Shown: positions 36,175 to 45,608, numbered from the stretch's first letter. The stretch: 64,000 bases of DNA from Globicatella sulfidifaciens DSM 15739 (GCF_900167405.1 NZ_FUWO01000001.1:143207-207206), one strand, 5' to 3'. Numbers and translations: made by a program. The notes: generated by a model not told the origin, from the sequence alone.

Positions 36175-36207
36175 AAAAAAAACAGAAGCAAAATCATTGC
36201 TTCTGTC
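36175..36207 (-). terminator. Terminator of the fruRKA operon
   Basis: ACAGAAGCAA and TTGCTTCTGT form a perfect 10-bp stem around a short loop, and the minus strand continues into T8. About 50 bp past the fruA stop. Confidence 0.9.
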
Positions 36208-36256
36208 TTCATTTAGGAGTTGGTATTAATTGAAAACACTAAATTAATTTAACGAA

Positions 36257-38143
36257 TTATTCGTTAATGTTTTTCTTTAAGGTTCCTAAGATAAAGGCAC
36301 TTGCGACTGCCCCTGCGATGACTGCTACTAAGTACATCACTGGATTTTCAACAACACCAATAACCCAGATACCACCATGTGGCGCACGTAAAGAACAGCC
36401 AAATAACATTGATAATAATCCAGCTAAGCCTGAACCGACAGCCATTGAAGGAATTACGCGTAATGGGTCAGCTGCTGCAAAAGGAATCGCCCCTTCAGTA
36501 ATAAATGACATCCCCATAATAATATTTGTTGGAATGGCTTGACGATCTTTTTCAGTAAATTTATTTTTGAATAATAACATTGCTAATGAAATAGCTAACG
36601 GCGGTACCATACCACCAGCCATTACTGCGGCCATTACTGCTGAAGAACCTGACGCTAAAGAAGCTGTACCAAAGACATATGCTGCTTTGTTAACCGGTCC
36701 ACCCATATCCACTGCCATCATAGCACCTAATAAAGCACCTAATAATAACTTAGATGAATTGCCCATATTATTTAACCCATCTGTAATCATGGTATTTAAT
36801 TGAGCTAATGGTGGATTTAATAATAATAGCATAATCGCACCAATACCTAAGATTCCAAATACTGGGAAAATTAACATCGGTTTGACCCCGTCCATTGAAC
36901 GTGGAAGTGGTTCTGTCACTTTACGTAATAATAAGATTAAATACCCCGCAATAAATCCGGCTGCTAAAGCTCCTAAGAAACCAGCACCACCAGTATTAGC
37001 TAGGTACCCTCCTACCATCCCGACCATTAAACCTGGACGGTCGGCGATTGACATCCCAATATAACCGGCTAAAACAGGCAACATAAAGCTGAAGGCTGCC
37101 CCCCCAATTTGATTAAAGAAAGCTGCTAATGGTGTATTAGAACCAAAGCTTGAAGGATCGATTGTATAATCATCTAGTAAGAAAGCTACCGCGATTAAAA
37201 TTCCTCCACCAACTACGAATGGTAACATATGCGAAACACCATTCATTAAGTGTTTATAGAATTTTTGACCAACAGTTAGATGGCTATCCTCTTCAGTAGC
37301 TGCTGCTGCTTGACCTGTTGCTTGATATACTGGACGTGATTCATCTAAGACACGGTTGATTAATTCTGCTGGTTTATTAATACCATCAGACACTTTGGTA
37401 TCAACTAAACGTTTACCATTGAAACGTGATTTATCCACTGCCACATCCGCTGCAATAATAACCCCTTTAGCATTAGCAATTTCAGCTGTCGTTAAGGCAT
37501 TCTCAATTCCGGTTGAACCATGAGTTTCAACTTTGACATTATAACCCATTTCTTTGGCTTTATTGATAATCCCTTCAGCTGCCATATAAGTATGAGCAAT
37601 ACCTGTTGGACATCCTGTAACTGCTACAATATCATAGCCAGTATTCGTTTCTTTGTCTAATACCTCTTGGAAGTCTTCAGGGAACTTTTCGGCTTCTTTT
37701 TGATTAATCGTATTTAAAAATGTCGTCTTGTCTGTTGCTTTTAATAATGATTTACGGAAGCTTTCATCCATTAACATGGTTGATAAACGTGATAATACTT
37801 TTAAGTGCTCATCGTTTGAATTTTCAGGCACCGCTATCATAAAGAATAAATTAGTAGGTGTGCCATCTAATGATTCATAGTCCGTGCCATTTGGTACTGT
37901 CATCGATACTAATTGTGGTTTTGAAACGCCTTTCGACTTCGCATGAGGAATGGCAATCCCTTCACCGATTCCGGTCGTACCAGAACCTTCACGAATTTTT
38001 AAATCTTCAATATATTGAGCTTTATCTGTTAAAGCACCGGTCTTTTCCATCAAATCTGCTAAACGATGAATGATTTCATCTTTGGTACCAGCTGCTTGTC
38101 CTAAGCTAATACCGACTGGTTGCAATAATTCTGTAATTTTCAT
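36257..38143 (-). CDS. fruA: Fructose PTS enzyme IIABC, FruA
   Basis: 628 residues from ATG 38143 (AAGGGG site). Domains in order: EIIA (1-150) with phospho-His67 in GIAIPHAKS; EIIB (about 168-265) with phospho-Cys178 in VTGCPTGIAHTYMAAE; EIIC (about 300-628) with about nine transmembrane helices and GGPVNKAAYVFG. It imports fructose as fructose-1-phosphate. Third gene of fruR-fruK-fruA, 13 bp after fruK. Confidence 0.95.
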   Translation of the reverse strand: MKITELLQPVGISLGQAAGTKDEIIHRLADLMEKTGALTDKAQYIEDLKIREGSGTTGIGEGIAIPHAKSKGVSKPQLVSMTVPNGTDYESLDGTPTNLFFMIAVPENSNDEHLKVLSRLSTMLMDESFRKSLLKATDKTTFLNTINQKEAEKFPEDFQEVLDKETNTGYDIVAVTGCPTGIAHTYMAAEGIINKAKEMGYNVKVETHGSTGIENALTTAEIANAKGVIIAADVAVDKSRFNGKRLVDTKVSDGINKPAELINRVLDESRPVYQATGQAAAATEEDSHLTVGQKFYKHLMNGVSHMLPFVVGGGILIAVAFLLDDYTIDPSSFGSNTPLAAFFNQIGGAAFSFMLPVLAGYIGMSIADRPGLMVGMVGGYLANTGGAGFLGALAAGFIAGYLILLLRKVTEPLPRSMDGVKPMLIFPVFGILGIGAIMLLLLNPPLAQLNTMITDGLNNMGNSSKLLLGALLGAMMAVDMGGPVNKAAYVFGTASLASGSSAVMAAVMAGGMVPPLAISLAMLLFKNKFTEKDRQAIPTNIIMGMSFITEGAIPFAAADPLRVIPSMAVGSGLAGLLSMLFGCSLRAPHGGIWVIGVVENPVMYLVAVIAGAVASAFILGTLKKNINE

Positions 38144-38156
38144 ATTAAACCCCTTC

Positions 38157-39062
38157 TTATAATTTATTATATATCGCCATAATTTCATCTTTAGTGCCTA
38201 AGTTTTCTGAAAATGCTGTTGCACTACCACAGCTTACACCTAATTTGAACGCTTCAATTGGTGAATATTGATTTTTTAATCCATACATAAAACCAGCCAC
38301 CATCGAGTCGCCTGACCCTACGGTATCAATCACTTCTCCTTTTGGAGCCGCTAAAAACAGACCTTCCCCTTGACTAGATAAGAAATAAGCACCATCGCCA
38401 CCCATCGAAATAATAATATTTTTGGCGCCCATTTTTTGTAATTCTTTTGAATAGTGCTCAATTTGTTGCGGATCTTCAATCGTTACACCAAAGAAATCTT
38501 CTAGTTCTCGTAAATTGGGCTTTACCAAGGTTGGCCCATAAGGTAATGAGAGTTTTAACGCTTCTCCGGTCGTGTCAACCGCAATGGCCACCTCTTTATC
38601 TTTCAATAATTCCATAATTTCTGCATAAAACCCATTGCCTAGTGAATCAGGAATACTTCCTGATAAAAATAAATAATCGCCATTTTTTACGTCTTCTAAT
38701 TTATTTATTAATTCTTGGCGATCTGCTTCATTGATGGTTAAACCTGGACCATTAATTTCTGTTTCGACATCCGCCTTGATCTTCGTATTAATGCGAGTAA
38801 ATCCTTCTTTAACTAAAATAAAATCACTTAATATTTTATCCTCATCACGTAACACACGCTCGATTTCTTTACCTGTAAAACCGGCGATATAACCTAAGGC
38901 AATACTTCTTTCACCTAAATTTTTCAAAATTTTACTGACATTGATGCCTTTACCACCGGCGCTAACGCTTTCAGCATCCATCCGGTTCGTTTCACCTGCT
39001 TCTACTTTTTCCAATCTTACGATGTGGTCTAATGCAGGATTTAAAGTTAAAGTGTAAATCAT
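38157..39062 (-). CDS. fruK: 1-phosphofructokinase FruK
   Basis: 301 residues of the PfkB/ribokinase fold. N-terminal MIYTLTLNPALDHIVRLEKVEAGETNR and SAGGKGINVSKIL are typical of FruK/LacC; the ATP and catalytic motif is DTVGSGDSMVAGFMYG with the catalytic Asp in GSGDS. It makes fructose-1,6-bisphosphate from the FruA product. It overlaps fruR by 4 bp (ATGA). Confidence 0.95.
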   Translation of the reverse strand: MIYTLTLNPALDHIVRLEKVEAGETNRMDAESVSAGGKGINVSKILKNLGERSIALGYIAGFTGKEIERVLRDEDKILSDFILVKEGFTRINTKIKADVETEINGPGLTINEADRQELINKLEDVKNGDYLFLSGSIPDSLGNGFYAEIMELLKDKEVAIAVDTTGEALKLSLPYGPTLVKPNLRELEDFFGVTIEDPQQIEHYSKELQKMGAKNIIISMGGDGAYFLSSQGEGLFLAAPKGEVIDTVGSGDSMVAGFMYGLKNQYSPIEAFKLGVSCGSATAFSENLGTKDEIMAIYNKL

Positions 39063-39811
39063 AGTTCCTCCTCCAAAGTCGTTATAATGGCTTGTTCTGT
39101 CCCGTCAATTAATTGGTTAGTAATAATTTTCGCTTCAACATCATGACAAAACGTCACTTGAGATACTTTACCAACTTTACTATCATCCGCTAAAATCATC
39201 ACTTCCTTGCATCGTTCAATCGCTGCTGTTTTGACCATCGCTTCATTAATATCAGGCGTTGTAAAACCAAACTCTTTATGCAAACCATTCGTTCCAAAAA
39301 AACCCACTGTAAAATTAAAGCGCCGTAAATATTCACTAGCTGCAATCCCAATAATCGAATCGGTGCTTAACTTAATCTCTCCTGGTAAAATAAAAACTTT
39401 ATAATTGCGAGCTGACAAATCACGTGCTATTCCAATTGAATTCGTAACGAAAGTAACATTGGTAGTGTTGATAAAAGAAACCATCGCTTCCACACTAGAA
39501 CCCGCATCCATATAAACAAAATCATTTTCTTTAATATGTTGTGCGGCTAATTGACCAATTAAAATCTTTTCTTGAATTTTAACGGTCATCTTAGTATCCA
39601 TTGCATCTTCAGTTGTAACGTAATCCGCAATCACAATCGATTTTGCCCCACCAAAGATTTTCTTAATCTTTTTGGCCTCATCTAATTCATTTAAATCTCG
39701 GCGAACGGTCGCCAATGAAATATCTAAAGCTTCAGCTATTTGATCCGTTTTAAGTGTTTTATGTCGATTGATCAGTTCTACTATCTTCGCTAAACGATCA
39801 TCTTTTAACAT
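39059..39811 (-). CDS. fruR: DeoR-family fructose operon repressor FruR
   Basis: 250 residues: DeoR helix-turn-helix (about 1-57, RHKTLKTDQIAEALDISLATVRRDLNELDEAKKI) and a sugar-phosphate sensor domain (about 75-235) with DAGSSVEAM and SIIGIAASEYLRRF. Expected to be released by fructose-1-phosphate. First gene of its operon; paired GATTG repeats lie in the promoter region. Confidence 0.93.
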   Translation of the reverse strand: MLKDDRLAKIVELINRHKTLKTDQIAEALDISLATVRRDLNELDEAKKIKKIFGGAKSIVIADYVTTEDAMDTKMTVKIQEKILIGQLAAQHIKENDFVYMDAGSSVEAMVSFINTTNVTFVTNSIGIARDLSARNYKVFILPGEIKLSTDSIIGIAASEYLRRFNFTVGFFGTNGLHKEFGFTTPDINEAMVKTAAIERCKEVMILADDSKVGKVSQVTFCHDVEAKIITNQLIDGTEQAIITTLEEEL

Positions 39812-39856
39812 TTTGTCACCTCATTCTTGTGTTCATATTATCACGAAAAAACCAAT

Positions 39857-39937
39857 AAGTCAATCGCTTTCAATCATAATAAATCAATTTGGTTCATTTT
39901 AAACGAGTTGTATTCGCTTAAACAATCAAAAACAATC
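39857..39937 (-). promoter_or_regulatory. fruR promoter region with paired GATTG repeats and cre-like site
   Basis: CAATC on the plus strand (GATTG on the coding strand) occurs at 39861 and 39871, and again at 39923 and 39933: two pairs, each with exactly 10-bp spacing and 62 bp apart. The inner pair is within TGAAAGCGATTGAC, whose first half matches the CcpA cre consensus. Likely FruR operators plus catabolite control, by position. Confidence 0.5.
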
Positions 39938-39992
39938 ACATACAGATGAATTATGATTGTTAAGTATGTGCAAAATACCGTTTTTGGGAAAT

Positions 39993-40016
39993 AAAAAAAC
40001 CACCCGAAGGTGGTTT
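39993..40016 (-). terminator. Short strong hairpin upstream of fruR
   Basis: AAACCACC-cgaa-GGTGGTTT with a T-tract on the minus strand. It may stop transcripts entering from a lost or unseen gene to the right (40021-40383) before the fru operon. Confidence 0.7.
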
Positions 40017-40020
40017 GCTT

Positions 40021-40383
40021 TTTATGATGTAAATAATATAGATGATATGACATACTTTGAACGGGAAAACGTAAGTTCTAAAATTAATTTAACCACTTAT
40101 ATTTTGAATCCTTAGCTTATAATGATTGAAATGTAGCTGCTTGTTACGATTGGGTGAGAGAACAATTTTATCGTTTAGATACATTACTTAATACAAATAT
40201 CCGGTAAGCTAAATTGATTGACCAAAAATTAATCGCACTGCAATAAAGTCTAGGATTTCCCCCACACCTAATTCGTTAATTCCGTCAAGTGCTATGATAT
40301 AGTCAAAGCATTACAAAAACATCTCAAGACGTTATTATTGTGGTGACTCAACCATAATAAAAGACATTTAAGATGTATCATCA
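40021..40383. other. Gene-free gap with eroded coding traces
   Basis: No intact gene. On the plus strand short coding-like pieces appear (for example AACYDWVREQFYRLDTLLN near 40130-40200, and TKTSQDVIIVVTQP near 40315), interrupted by stops. They may be remains of a lost gene. Low certainty. Confidence 0.3.
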
Positions 40384-41604
40384 TTATAATTCTTTTATAG
40401 AATATACGAGTGTATCTTCTGCTAACAAATAATTTCGCTCCACTTGTGCCAAAATTGTTTTTAGTCCTACTTCGTAACCTTCTGCTTTGTCTAAAATCGA
40501 CATATGCTTGGTCATTTTTATATTTGGACTTGCTGTATGTTTGATTTCAATAGGATATAGTACTCCAGAATCTTCAATAATTAAGTCAATTTCCTTTTTA
40601 TCTTTATCGCGATAAAAATAAATTGGATAATGACTACTCCCTTGATTGCTATAAGACTTAATAATTTCGGATACACAATAGTTTTCTAATATTGCTCCTG
40701 CAAAAGCGCCATTTTGTAGCGTCTTGGCTGTGGTCCATCTTCCTAAATATGCGACTAAACCAGTATCAAAAAAATACAAAACAGGTGCTTTTGTAACACG
40801 CTTTAATTGATTGTTGGAAAAGGTTGGAATAATATATATCATTCCACTTGCTTCCAAGATACCAATCCATGCTTTTACTGTCTTTTGATCCACTCCTACT
40901 TCTTGTGCTATATTGGCATAATTCACTTCTTGACTGGTTCTTGCAGCTAAAATTGAAATAAATCGGTTAAAAAGATTTAAATCTTGAATGGCTGTCAATT
41001 GTCTAACGTCTCTTTGAATGAAGGTCGTCAAGTAACTCGAGTAATACATTTCCCAATCCATCTCTGGTCTGCGATAAAGTTCTGGTAAAGAACCACGATG
41101 AATAATTTCCCATAGTTGTGAGTAATTTAACTCAGAATGCGAATCGTGTATTAACGTCGTAGAGGGAACGAATGCATTGTTTTGACTATGTCCTATAATT
41201 TCCTGGGTCGATAGTGGCTTTAATTCCATTATTCCGACCCTACCAGCTAGACTTTCACTGACGTTTTGCATTAATGCAAATGTCTGTGACCCTGTTAAGA
41301 TAAATTGTCCGACCTCATCCGTTGAATCGACAATCCGCTTTAATTCGGAAAAAATTTCAGGACATAACTGTACTTCGTCAATAATCAATTTACCTGGATG
41401 GTTGATGAAAAACAATTTGGGATCACTTGTAGCTAATTGTAACTCATTGATATCGTCGAAGGTTATATATTCATATTCTGCTCCATACAACTCTTTTAAT
41501 AATGTTGACTTCCCTACTTGACGCGGACCTGTCACTAATGCAATTTTGAATGTTGACACGATTTTTTCTATTACTTTTTCGGCTGTTCGTTTAATATATA
41601 CCAT
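40384..41604 (-). CDS. DUF4143 AAA-type ATPase
   Basis: 406 residues. N-terminal AAA_14 domain with Walker A GPRQVGKST at 26-34, Walker B LIIDEVQLCPE, sensor FILTGSQTF. C-terminal DUF4143 domain ends in a PD-(D/E)XK-like part (FYRDKDKKEIDLIIEDSGVLYPIEIKH), the E-I-D...E-I-K signature of a nuclease-like fold. The family is common, single-gene and uncharacterised. A GAGGTGAG site precedes the ATG. A second member is at 61159. Confidence 0.88.
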   Translation of the reverse strand: MVYIKRTAEKVIEKIVSTFKIALVTGPRQVGKSTLLKELYGAEYEYITFDDINELQLATSDPKLFFINHPGKLIIDEVQLCPEIFSELKRIVDSTDEVGQFILTGSQTFALMQNVSESLAGRVGIMELKPLSTQEIIGHSQNNAFVPSTTLIHDSHSELNYSQLWEIIHRGSLPELYRRPEMDWEMYYSSYLTTFIQRDVRQLTAIQDLNLFNRFISILAARTSQEVNYANIAQEVGVDQKTVKAWIGILEASGMIYIIPTFSNNQLKRVTKAPVLYFFDTGLVAYLGRWTTAKTLQNGAFAGAILENYCVSEIIKSYSNQGSSHYPIYFYRDKDKKEIDLIIEDSGVLYPIEIKHTASPNIKMTKHMSILDKAEGYEVGLKTILAQVERNYLLAEDTLVYSIKEL

Positions 41605-41628
41605 ATTCTCACCTCATGTTAAAAATTA

Positions 41629-41661
41629 CGACCAATCTGGAATTCAATTCCATTTTAGTCG
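41629..41661. repeat. First copy of a tandem hairpin, upstream of the ATPase gene
   Basis: CGACC ... GTCG arms flank the dyad TGGAATT-c-AATTCCA. The same unit recurs 61 bp to the right. It lies between the hydrolase terminator and the ATPase ribosome site. Confidence 0.6.
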
Positions 41662-41681
41662 AAAAAACAATTTTTTTCAAG

Positions 41682-41728
41682 CAAAAACCCGGCCGATCTG
41701 GAATCCAATTCCATTTTGGTCGGGTTTT
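41682..41728. terminator. Terminator of the frameshifted hydrolase, second hairpin copy
   Basis: CCCGGCC ... GGTCGGG arms flank TGGAATccAATTCCA. Runs of A on the left and T on the right let it work on both strands. It shares the ATCTGGAAT-n-CAATTCCATTTT core with the copy at 41629. Confidence 0.75.
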
Positions 41729-41757
41729 TATCTTTTTTAGCATTTTACACTTTCTAA

Positions 41758-42848
41758 CTACAGAGCCGAATCATAGAACTCTACAAACTTACTCACGACA
41801 GACTCATCCAGTGAATAACTCCACTTTTCGCGGTCAAGGTGTGTTAGAACATAGCTTGTTTTCGCTTCATCACGTAAGGCTTCACTTACTACATCAGAAT
41901 TAAACGAGAATGAGTTGACGTAGGTGTTCATGCCGTCTACAAACTCATTGATATAAGTCTCATCTCTAAATAAGTGATTATGACCTCGGTCTTCATAAAG
42001 CACAAATTCAAAACGATTATCTTCACCATATTGTTCGTAAAACGAATCATATCCATAGGCCACCGGTACCAGTTCATCATCTTGGCTTTGCACGATCATA
42101 ATCTTAGCATCTGTATTTTCAAAACCTTCTAAAGCCGTCTTAGTGGCATAATCTCCAAATTTAATGCGTTCATATAAATTAACAAATGGCATCATCACTT
42201 CAATACCATTGCCAGCTTCTTGGCGGCCTACCACTTCAAAAATATCCGAAGATTGATTAAAAGCTGCTACTGTAATGACCGCTTGAACATCAGGTTGAAA
42301 ATTTAATACATTGCCCACACTATAACCGCCCCAACTGTGGCCAAATAGCATGAGTGGCAAGTCCTTCAACTGGTCTTTAGTTTTACAAAAACGAATCGCA
42401 TAATCCAAGTCAATGGCTCCTTGTGGGAAACCACCTACACCTTCCCCTTCACTTTCATCAGTTCCGGTCGCATCATAGGTAAATACATAATAACCATTCG
42501 ACGCAAAATAATCGGCTAAATCCATGTAAGAATTATGTCCACCGTCACCATAGCCATGGGCTAAGACAATGACCCCTTTTTGGTTCGTACCTTTTTGATA
42601 TAAATACCCCATTAGCTTTTGTTCTTCATTAGAATCAAAGGGCATTTCCGTTCGTTGTAAGCCACCAAATCTTTTACTTCTAACATTAAGGGTGCAAAAC
42701 TTTCTTGTCGTCCTGAAATATTTTCCTGGTAAATAAAAATGGAAAATGCTGCTAATGCCACCACTAATACCATCATCACTATAGCTAGTCCAATAAGTAA
42801 CTTTTTCCAGATTGAGCCTTTTTTCGGTGTTTTCGTTTTATTATGCAT
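41758..42848 (-). pseudogene. Membrane-anchored alpha/beta hydrolase, frameshifted
   Basis: The N-terminal part (from ATG 42848, AGAGGT site) has a transmembrane anchor and reads ...QESFAPLMLEVKD. There a run of three T (plus-strand A 42667-42669) needs a fourth; with it the text continues FGGLQRTEMPFDSNEEQKLMGYLYQ and joins the intact catalytic part ending at 41758. That part has HGYGDGGHNSY, the nucleophile FGHSWGG, acid QSQDDELV and His EDRGHNHLF. Repaired, it is about 363 residues. Without the N-terminal anchor a shorter protein could still start at the internal ATG 42645. Confidence 0.8.
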
Positions 42849-42985
42849 GTTCATGACCTCTTCTCTTTTGACAAGCAACATCTTTCACTAAACAAACAAC
42901 ATATCAAGCGTCAAACATTTTTTATCTTTAGTTTAAATGGATTTGGCTCTTTTGGCTTCATTATTTTCTCTTTTTATAAAACTTT

Positions 42986-43099
42986 TTACGGCATGATTGA
43001 TAAAATCTTGGTATCCTCTGTCAAGCTCAACTTGTTGAAACTTCTTTCGCCACATATTCTATATCCTTTTGATGGAACATAGCTATTTACTTCTAACAT
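42986..43099 (-). pseudogene. MazF/PemK-type toxin stub
   Basis: ATG 43099 shares one base with the antitoxin stop (TAATG). It reads MLEVNSYVPSKGY, the conserved start of PemK-like toxins, then departs from the family and stops after 37 residues, against about 110-120 normally. The catalytic core is absent, so the toxin is dead or replaced. Confidence 0.65.
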
Positions 43100-43329
43100 T
43101 ACCATACCTCATTTCCTGAAGTTGGTATACCTGCTAACACTTCCGCTTCATAATAGGCACCATCTTCAGCTACAAAAAATGGATCTTCAACTTTAGGCGT
43201 CAAAATAATACTCCCATCTTCCAAATAGGTAACAAAATACTCTTTTTGACTTTGTAAATCTATATTTTCAGCTACAGGTAAAGTTACTACAATTGAATTG
43301 CCTTGTATTCTGGTTTTGGCTGTTAACAT
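43099..43329 (-). CDS. MazE/PemI-like antitoxin, orphan
   Basis: 76 residues from ATG 43329 (GAGGTG site). The N-terminal SpoVT/AbrB-like strand unit AKTRIQGNSIVVTLP and the tail DGSIILTPKVEDPFFVAEDGAYYEAEVLAGIPTSGNEVW match PemI-type antitoxins, whose C-terminal region normally wraps the toxin. The partner toxin gene right behind it is truncated. It may persist as a DNA-binding regulator or as an anti-addiction gene. Confidence 0.78.
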   Translation of the reverse strand: MLTAKTRIQGNSIVVTLPVAENIDLQSQKEYFVTYLEDGSIILTPKVEDPFFVAEDGAYYEAEVLAGIPTSGNEVW

Positions 43330-43488
43330 GTTATCACCTCGCATCTATTATACCAGCACCATCTAGTATAATCGATAAATATAAATGCTATGCAGCAGCT
43401 TAAATAACATTATAATAACAAAGTAATTTTCCCTCATACAATTTTCTCTCATCTCCTAAACAGCAGTCGTTCAACTTTTCTTTGGGCC

Positions 43489-43518
43489 ACAAAAACGACC
43501 ACCCACAGGTAGTCGTTT
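43489..43518 (-). terminator. Terminator of the sugar ABC transporter operon
   Basis: AACGACCACC and GGTAGTCGTT pair (one G-U) with a short loop; minus-strand T-run follows. About 80 bp past the last permease gene. Confidence 0.85.
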
Positions 43519-43597
43519 CAACATTCTATTTTAATGCTTATACTGTTTAATGAAATCCATAACTAATCAGTCTTAGTTGGTTTATAAACGTCACCAG

Positions 43598-44467
43598 TTA
43601 CTTAATAGCGCCGTCAACCATTCCTTTAAGGATTTGTTTTTGTGCTAATAAGAAGACAATAATTATCGGAATCATAATCATTAAACTGGAAGATAAAATC
43701 ATATCCCATTGCTTAGTATAAGATCCCGCAAAGTTGGATAACGCAATCGGTAATGTTTGAATATCGTTTCCTACTCCTAATAATTGAATAGGCAGTAAGT
43801 AGTCGTTCCAAATCCAAATACCATTTAAAATGATAATCGTCATGTAGATTGGTTTCATAATCGGCATGACCACATAGAAGAAGGTTTGAAATTTATTTGC
43901 ACCGTCAATTTCGGCAGCTTCTTCAATTTCCAATGGCACCCCTTTTAAGAATCCATGGAACATAAAGACCGATAATCCCATACCAAAGCCGATATAAGCT
44001 AAGATTAATCCTGGGTAGGAACGTAACAATGACACACTAAATAACGGTTGTGTAATATTGACTGAAAGTGTTCTAAACCAAGAAATCAATGGGTACATCA
44101 CAACTTGGAACGGAATAACCATCGAAGCTACAAATAGATAAAAGATAACATTGGAAGTTTTAGATTTATAACGTACCAAGCCCCATGCAGCTAGTGAACT
44201 AAATAATGAAATTAATGTCAAAGACAATACCGTGATAATGACTGAGGATAAAAATGAGCCACGGTAATCAATGGAAGGATTGTTCCAAATTGAAATAAAG
44301 TTTTCCCAGATTTTCCCCCAATTTTCTGGTAATGATAAAGGATTAAGTAATATTTCACGTGAGGACTTAGCTGAGTTAATGGTAATAAGCAAAATCGGTG
44401 AAATAAATAATACGAACACGAGTAAAGAAAAAACTTCTAATAAGATTTTAGGCCATTTTGCTTTCAT
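43598..44467 (-). CDS. Carbohydrate ABC permease, MalG/GanQ type
   Basis: 289 residues and six transmembrane helices. The EAA loop is EIEEAAEIDGANKFQTFFYVVMPIMKP, typical of CUT1 MalG subunits. Forms a heterodimer with the upstream permease and needs a CUT1 ATPase (MsmK/MalK type) encoded elsewhere, because none is in this operon. Its ATG shares one base with the stop of the upstream gene (TAATG). Confidence 0.9.
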   Translation of the reverse strand: MKAKWPKILLEVFSLLVFVLFISPILLITINSAKSSREILLNPLSLPENWGKIWENFISIWNNPSIDYRGSFLSSVIITVLSLTLISLFSSLAAWGLVRYKSKTSNVIFYLFVASMVIPFQVVMYPLISWFRTLSVNITQPLFSVSLLRSYPGLILAYIGFGMGLSVFMFHGFLKGVPLEIEEAAEIDGANKFQTFFYVVMPIMKPIYMTIIILNGIWIWNDYLLPIQLLGVGNDIQTLPIALSNFAGSYTKQWDMILSSSLMIMIPIIIVFLLAQKQILKGMVDGAIK

Positions 44468-45393
44468 TACATTTCAACCTCCTGACGTTTGGTAATAGTC
44501 GTTTGCGTTAAACTAATAACTACCAAAATAACGAATAAAATAACGGCTCGTGCTTGTCCTAATGCTAGTTTATTTTCAACCGATGCCGTGTTATAAATAT
44601 TCATCGTCATAAATTCAGTTGACTTAATGGCTGCTCCATTCCACATCATTGAAGGGCCACCACCTGTTAAGGACACGTTCACATCGAACATTTTGAATGA
44701 GTTATTAATGGTTAAGAATAGTGAAACTGTAAAGGCCGGCATAATCATCGGGAATGTAATATGACGTAATTTTTCCCACCAATTAGCCCCATCCAATGAT
44801 GCTGACTCGTATAATGATTGCGGTACATTTTGTAAACCAGCATAATAAATCATCATGATATAACCGGCATATTGCCAAGTTGACGTCATTACCAATGCCA
44901 TGACCGCTAATTTAGGATTACCCAAGAATAAATTATTCGCTAACCAGTCAATGCCAATCGTTTTTCCAATATTCGGAAAGACATTATTGTAAATAAATTG
45001 CCAAATATACCCTAATACCAGTCCACCAATTAAGTTCGGAATAAAGAAACCAGCACGGTAAACATCACGCGCTTTAACCTTACTGGATACGATCATCGCT
45101 AAGGTGAACCCAACAATATTAATGGTAATAATATTAAAAAATGCGAAAATAAAGGTCACCATTACGGAATAACGATAACGAGAATCCGCAAAACTATCAA
45201 AGTAGTTTTGTAGTCCTTTTAAATTAGCTTCCGGTTTAATAATACCGCCCCAATCCGTAAATGAATAATAAATCCCCATGAAAAATGGAATAAAAATTAC
45301 TAAAATTAATGAGATAAAAGCCGGAGCGACTAATAACCAGAAATTCCGTCGTTGACGTTTACTTCTCTTTGCGATATATCCTTTTTCTGCCAT
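44467..45393 (-). CDS. Carbohydrate ABC permease, MalF/GanP type
   Basis: 308 residues, six transmembrane helices after a basic N-terminus (KRSKRQRRNFW). The EAA loop reads LYESASLDGANWWEKLRHITFPMIMP. AAGGAGGGG precedes the ATG, and a dispersed repeat lies immediately upstream, between this gene and the binding protein gene. Confidence 0.9.
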   Translation of the reverse strand: MAEKGYIAKRSKRQRRNFWLLVAPAFISLILVIFIPFFMGIYYSFTDWGGIIKPEANLKGLQNYFDSFADSRYRYSVMVTFIFAFFNIITINIVGFTLAMIVSSKVKARDVYRAGFFIPNLIGGLVLGYIWQFIYNNVFPNIGKTIGIDWLANNLFLGNPKLAVMALVMTSTWQYAGYIMMIYYAGLQNVPQSLYESASLDGANWWEKLRHITFPMIMPAFTVSLFLTINNSFKMFDVNVSLTGGGPSMMWNGAAIKSTEFMTMNIYNTASVENKLALGQARAVILFVILVVISLTQTTITKRQEVEM

Positions 45394-45414
45394 AAAATTC
45401 CCCTCCTTAAAGAA

Positions 45415-45600
45415 TCAGAGTGGGCTAGAAGTAGAAAATCACATGATTTTCGCTTCACATGCCCACTCCTTCACAGTTGAGTTTGTATAACTAGGTCGTT
45501 AAAACCCCTTATTTGACACTACCAAACCACTGTGCTTTGATATCTCGTTGCGAGATTTTGCTAGAAATGTATACTTTCTAACCTGGTAAAAATTTGACTA
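45415..45600. repeat. Dispersed structured repeat in the intercistronic gap
   Basis: AGAGTGGGCTAGAAGTAGAA, mirrored by GATTTTCGCTTCACATGCCC and ACTCC, then CACAGTTGAGT and the CACTACCAAACCACTGTGC arm; the right end is diverged. It fills the gap between the solute-binding protein and permease genes; its left hairpin ends about 6 nt before the permease ribosome site. Confidence 0.75.
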
Positions 45601-45608
45601 AATTACAA

